This document shows positions 14,417 through 14,504 of a stretch of DNA of 14,504 nt, piece by piece. The first letter of the stretch is position 1. The number at the start of each line of letters is the position of its first letter. The notes under the pieces were generated by a model. That model ran no database searches, was not told the origin of the DNA, and saw nothing but the letters and a program-made list of their open reading frames with translations. This DNA comes from CAWVWF01 sp963933885 (GTDB lineage Bacteria; Bacteroidota; Bacteroidia; Flavobacteriales_C; GCA-002722245): contig CAWVWF010000078.1 in assembly GCA_963933885.1 (NCBI GenBank), positions 1 through 14,504 on the forward strand. Direction: 5' to 3'. A program made the position numbers and the translations under genes.

Positions 14417-14504
14417 GTTTCCTCTAATTTCCAGTTCGGTACTTCTTGATTTGAGCGAAGCGGTAATCTAGAAGCTAAAGGTTCCGATTTATTCAATTAT
14501 ATTA
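14417..14504. other. End of window, no gene visible
   Basis: The last 88 bases have stop codons in all three frames near the right end of the - strand and no start or coding run on the + strand. I see no RNA gene, repeat or promoter here that I could support. Confidence 0.5.

Overview
The window looks like ordinary chromosome from a Bacteroidota bacterium, most likely a marine-type member of the Flavobacteriales. The DNA is AT-rich. Several promoters resemble the Bacteroidota sigma factor -7 box TAnnTTTG, and Shine-Dalgarno sequences are weak or absent. The gene content also fits: a type IX secretion (T9SS) C-terminal sorting domain, a long Bacteroidota-type NusB, a PUR-alpha-like DUF3276 protein, a two-gene head-GIN/PagL-like unit, an OstA-like protein, DUF1573 and YajC. 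I saw no insertion sequence, phage gene, CRISPR array, tRNA, rRNA or other sign of recent transfer. No stretch longer than about 200 bases lacks a gene.

Region 1 (1-3693, + strand) holds four closely spaced genes: the 3' part of a MORN/YwqK-repeat protein, a lipoprotein of unknown function, a secreted subtilisin-like protease with a T9SS sorting tail, and an unrecognised membrane protein with a split CxxC...CxxC zinc-ribbon-like motif. Gaps of 11, 39 and 1 base suggest one transcript. The block converges on the next region, with a hairpin terminator (3714-3744) between them.

Region 2 (3785-12523, - strand) contains nine genes in several transcription units. Read in their own direction they are: an ABC exporter; a PUR-like nucleic-acid-binding protein with a strong terminator; a translationally coupled PagL-like outer-membrane enzyme and head-GIN lipoprotein; a likely Fur-family regulator - purA - OstA-like - HD-hydrolase operon with overlapping genes; and a tiny Thr/Val/Asp/Ala-rich lipoprotein with its own promoter and terminator. 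The recurring theme is the cell envelope: LPS transport or modification, lipoproteins and export.

Region 3 (12609-14359, + strand) is nusB - DUF1573 lipoprotein - yajC. It diverges from the ABC exporter through an 85-base promoter region and ends in a strong, symmetrical terminator at 14378-14416. The last 88 bases contain no gene that I can see.

I did not find a convincing previously undescribed system. The items most worth checking are the unrecognised zinc-ribbon membrane protein, the tiny low-complexity lipoprotein, the coupled PagL-like/head-GIN pair, TTAACA/TGTTAA palindromes near two transcription-unit starts, the Asp in place of the catalytic Glu in the ABC exporter, and the heavy use of TTG/GTG start codons.
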